Assembly: GCA_964017145.1 (NCBI GenBank) | Contig: CAXHKQ010000213.1 | Location: forward strand, 1 to 21,992 | Direction: 5' to 3' | DNA: 21,992 nt | Source: Agrocybe praecox | Lineage: Eukaryota > Basidiomycota > Agaricomycetes > Agaricales > Agrocybaceae | Part shown: piece after piece, positions 19,997 through 21,992 of the stretch | Numbering within the stretch: position 1 is the stretch's first letter | Layout of the letters: every line of letters begins with the position of its first letter | Made by a program: the position numbers and the translations under genes | Notes under the pieces: generated by a model | Seen by the model: the letters and a program-made list of their open reading frames with translations, nothing else | Told to the model about the DNA's origin: nothing | Databases searched by the model: none

Positions 19997-20023
19997 TCAG
20001 TCGGCGGTTGCGATCAGTCAGTC
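19997..20023 (+). promoter_or_regulatory. Initiator cluster upstream of the secreted-protein gene
   Basis: Three TCAGTC matches to the insect initiator occur at 19997-20002, 20014-20019 and 20018-20023, the last two overlapping. TATAAT at 19960-19965 is 39 bases before the first initiator A, rather too far for a standard TATA box, and no DPE is seen at +28. A start here would give a 5' UTR of about 230-250 bases. Confidence 0.3.
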
Positions 20024-20247
20024 GCCGCGGTTCCATCGTGCAACATATACCAACACAAACGCAAGAACTCGCAACATCAAACCTGCAGAAACCTACAAAA
20101 ACTGCATAGCCTTGTTGCAAGTTGCAAGTGCATTCGACGATAGTAGTAACGCAGTGTTCTTGTGTAGTTGTTAGATACGAACACCATGTGTGTACACAAT
20201 TGCTGAAACTTAGTGCACAATTGCAACGACCTGAATACGACTATACA

Positions 20248-20259
20248 ATGAATTTTAAG
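20248..20259 (+). CDS. Secreted-protein gene exon 1 coding part
   Basis: Four codons (MNFK) are followed by the donor AAG|GTAAAC. The start is chosen because splicing to 20635 continues directly into the hydrophobic core of a signal peptide. The frame stays open upstream of this ATG, so a longer exon cannot be ruled out. Confidence 0.6.
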
Positions 20260-21130
20260 GTAAACGCGTCCGGCCTGAAAGAGAAAAATTACACCACTCA
20301 CAATTCTGTATTCATGTTGTGCTTTAATACGAAAATCATAATGATTTTGATGTATCTTGGGCTTTAAATATAGTTTTGAGTTCTCAATATTTGTTTTAGT
20401 TCTCTTAGATTTCGGGCTCATTCAAGTGTTTGCCTAAATACAAAATTGACAATGATTCCCTTTTATTTCAACTTGATATATTTCAACATAAAAATCGCTC
20501 ATCCAAGTATAAATTCTTAATTTAAAGTAAGAAATATTGGAAATGAAACCAAAATCAATATAAATTACAATTGAACTCAAAATGTGCCGAGAGTGTTGTT
20601 ATAGAAAGATTCTGACTCAGTTTTCACCGCACAGAATCTGCTCAATTTGTTCGCGCTGATCGCCATCGGTCTGCCTGCCGGAGTTCTGGCCGCCGTCGGT
20701 CCATTCTCGATCATCCGCAGCCTGCTGCAAAACAACATTGTCGGCGCGCCAGTCGTCCATCGGGTGACCACCTACGATTTCGATCCCGACGTCGCCGTAC
20801 GCAGGCAGCAGCAATACTATGAGGTTTGCATGCACGTGTGACATTATTGCGTCTTGAGATGTGTGATTTTGTTTTCAAATTTCGCACGTCCAAGGTCAAC
20901 GGTTATCGCGGCGAGAAACTGATCGAGCGACTCGGTCTGGGTGTTGATGGCTACGCGGCCGAGCGTCTGGCGCAACAGCAGCAACGCGACGCTGGCAAAC
21001 TGGGTGGCGTGAGTGTTGCAATATAAGTTGCGCGCAAAGGTCGCGCACATATTAATCGGTTGAATTTGAAACGTTTTTTTCGTGATCTGGTCAACAGGTG
21101 TTGGCGCTGCAGCCGAGTGACCAGTATTAG
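20248..21130 (+). CDS. Small secreted protein, unknown family (4 exons)
   Basis: Joining 20248-20259, 20635-20823, 20895-21008 and 21098-21130 gives a 115-residue protein with every junction in phase 0. The first 23 residues (MNFKNLLNLFALIAIGLPAG and VLA) form a typical signal peptide: a positive start, a hydrophobic core and a small residue at the cleavage point. The mature part of about 92 residues has no cysteine, one dibasic pair (Arg60-Arg61), a Gln-rich QQQYYE and a QQQQ run, and ends PSDQY. The two short introns (71 and 89 bp) carry in-frame stops, so splicing is required. I do not recognise the family. A secreted structural or signalling peptide is possible, but no function is claimed. 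AATAAA follows 55 bases after the stop. Confidence 0.7.
20635..20823 (+). CDS. Secreted-protein gene exon 2
   Basis: The acceptor is TTTTCACCGCACAG|AAT and the donor GAG|GTTTGC, a weaker donor. It encodes residues 5-67: the rest of the signal peptide, GPFSIIRSLLQNN, and the VHRVTTYDFDPDV segment. It is clearly more GC-rich than the flanking introns. Confidence 0.75.
20895..21008 (+). CDS. Secreted-protein gene exon 3
   Basis: The acceptor is GCACGTCCAAG|GTC and the donor GGTGGC|GTGAGT, a near-consensus site. It encodes residues 68-105, with VNGYRGEKLIERLGLG and a Gln run. The upstream intron contains an in-frame TGA and the downstream one an in-frame TAA. Confidence 0.75.
21098..21130 (+). 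CDS. Secreted-protein gene exon 4 (C terminus)
   Basis: The acceptor is TCTGGTCAACAG|GTG. Ten codons (VLALQPSDQY) lead to a TAG stop. It is very short but in frame and followed by a poly(A) signal. Confidence 0.65.
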   Translation: MLALQPSDQY

Positions 21131-21185
21131 AGATGTTGTGGAATGGGGTGTCGATGATGATATGTTATGATTTATGAGTGTGATG

Positions 21186-21191
21186 AATAAA
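21186..21191 (+). terminator. Poly(A) signal of the secreted-protein gene
   Basis: AATAAA lies 55 bases after the TAG stop on the same strand, at the expected place for a short 3' UTR. Confidence 0.6.
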
Positions 21192-21992
21192 TCTAATAGA
21201 TAATTTAATCATGGTTCAGTGTCATCATATTACTGTTCTTAAATGCACTGAATAATTTTAAATGATTTCGGACATTTTCCAACAGAACATACAGACTATG
21301 TGTATCTAGTAAACGACGTATTCCGCACACTCACTCGCATATCACGCTCTCAGCACGTCTGCAGTCTACACTGCACGTACATATATATATGATGGCGATG
21401 CTCGTGACTAGGGAGTCTGTATATAAACATCCGCGAAATACGTGAATCAACTTGAAAAAGCGTAACTTTATTGAATTTACGGTTTCGCTGTTTGCTTTGG
21501 GTTGAACCCCGGCTCTTTGCCATCGTGCTCTCGTGCACTCACAAACACACACATGCGCACACACAGTGCGCGCGACTCGACTTTTACGCGTTCGGACGAG
21601 CCGCGCGCATCTCATCGCCAAAACCACCCCTCTCGGCTGCTGACTCGTGTGTGTGTGTGTGTGTGTGTGTGAGAACTGCTCGCTTGCTGCGATAGCAGTG
21701 CGGTTTCCGCCGCGACTGCCGTCGACCCGCCCAATGTTTGTTGAGGCGGGTGGTCTCGCCGCCGCCGTCACCGCCAAAACCGACTTTAATGAAATTCTGA
21801 TGGCAGTGTCGTATTTTATTAAAAATTTGCTAAAGTCAATCTTCATCCGCTCTTTTATCCTGAGTACACACACTCACACACACAGACACTTGGGGCTGGC
21901 GAATCGGAGCGACGACTCAGCGACATCGTTCAGACTGAAGACTGTGGAGTGCATGTGTTTTTCTAACGAATAAAATTGGACGAATAGAATAA
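21192..21992. other. Right-hand flank, no clear gene
   Basis: AT-rich, then repeat-rich sequence. It includes a (GT) tract of 25 bases at 21647-21671 and CA tracts near 21539-21566 and 21866-21883. A plus-strand frame at 21690-21970 encodes an Ala/Val-rich piece but has no recognisable motif, so I do not call it. Confidence 0.5.
21647..21671. repeat. (GT)12 microsatellite
   Basis: An uninterrupted GT tract, one of the longest in the window, in the intergenic right flank. Confidence 0.9.

Noticed and set aside
21690..21973. Ala/Val-rich plus-strand frame at the right end
   Set aside because: GC-rich repeats give long frames on both strands; the rest runs into a CA tract with no stop until 21970.
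1..21992. CRISPR array, operon, prophage or bacterial defence system
   Set aside because: Split genes, microsatellites and eukaryotic transposons show an animal genome; no spaced repeats or gene clusters of that kind are present.

Overview
This is a eukaryotic, insect-type chromosomal window. It contains split genes with GT-AG introns, long non-coding introns full of CA/GT microsatellites, insect-style core promoter motifs (TCAGTC initiators) and decayed DNA transposons. The Gln/His/Ala-rich tail of the main protein and the short 70-170 bp introns suit a dipteran, possibly a mosquito. The species cannot be fixed from the sequence.

Two protein-coding genes can be assembled end to end. On the minus strand, positions 12421 down to 5050 carry a five-exon gene for a 491-residue paired-like (Q50) homeodomain transcription factor. 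All splice phases agree. It has an octapeptide repression motif near the N terminus, an acidic stretch, a full homeodomain (residues 87-146) and a long His/Ala/Gln-rich C-terminal part. The octapeptide context, the ERPRK-x-RR lead-in and the homeodomain sequence point to the homeobrain (hbn) family, although the homeodomain is more diverged than expected for a strict hbn orthologue. A well-spaced initiator plus DPE lies about 240 bp upstream of its start codon. On the plus strand, positions 20248 to 21130 carry a four-exon gene for a 115-residue, cysteine-free, probably secreted protein that I do not recognise.

Layout from left to right: a 605 bp hAT-like non-autonomous element (80-684); a gene-poor stretch with a 10 bp perfect inverted repeat and a possible orphan terminal exon (2780-2961, minus); a degenerate, internally deleted mariner element (3154-4035) with both inverted terminal repeats and a broken transposase; two tandem pogo/Tigger-like termini (from 4297); the homeobox gene with a 4 kb intron; a gene-poor 2.3 kb; a compact array of three further hAT-like units in alternating orientation (15007-16543) sharing one target-site duplication; a 3 kb stretch with nothing convincing; a possible short exon (19653-19739, plus); the secreted-protein gene; and a final 0.8 kb without a clear gene.

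I see no prokaryotic-type system, CRISPR array, tRNA or rRNA. The most unusual items are the alternating hAT-like array, the diverged homeobrain-like gene, and a short duplicated coding-like motif (about AQLQ..EYDYT) in front of the secreted-protein gene.
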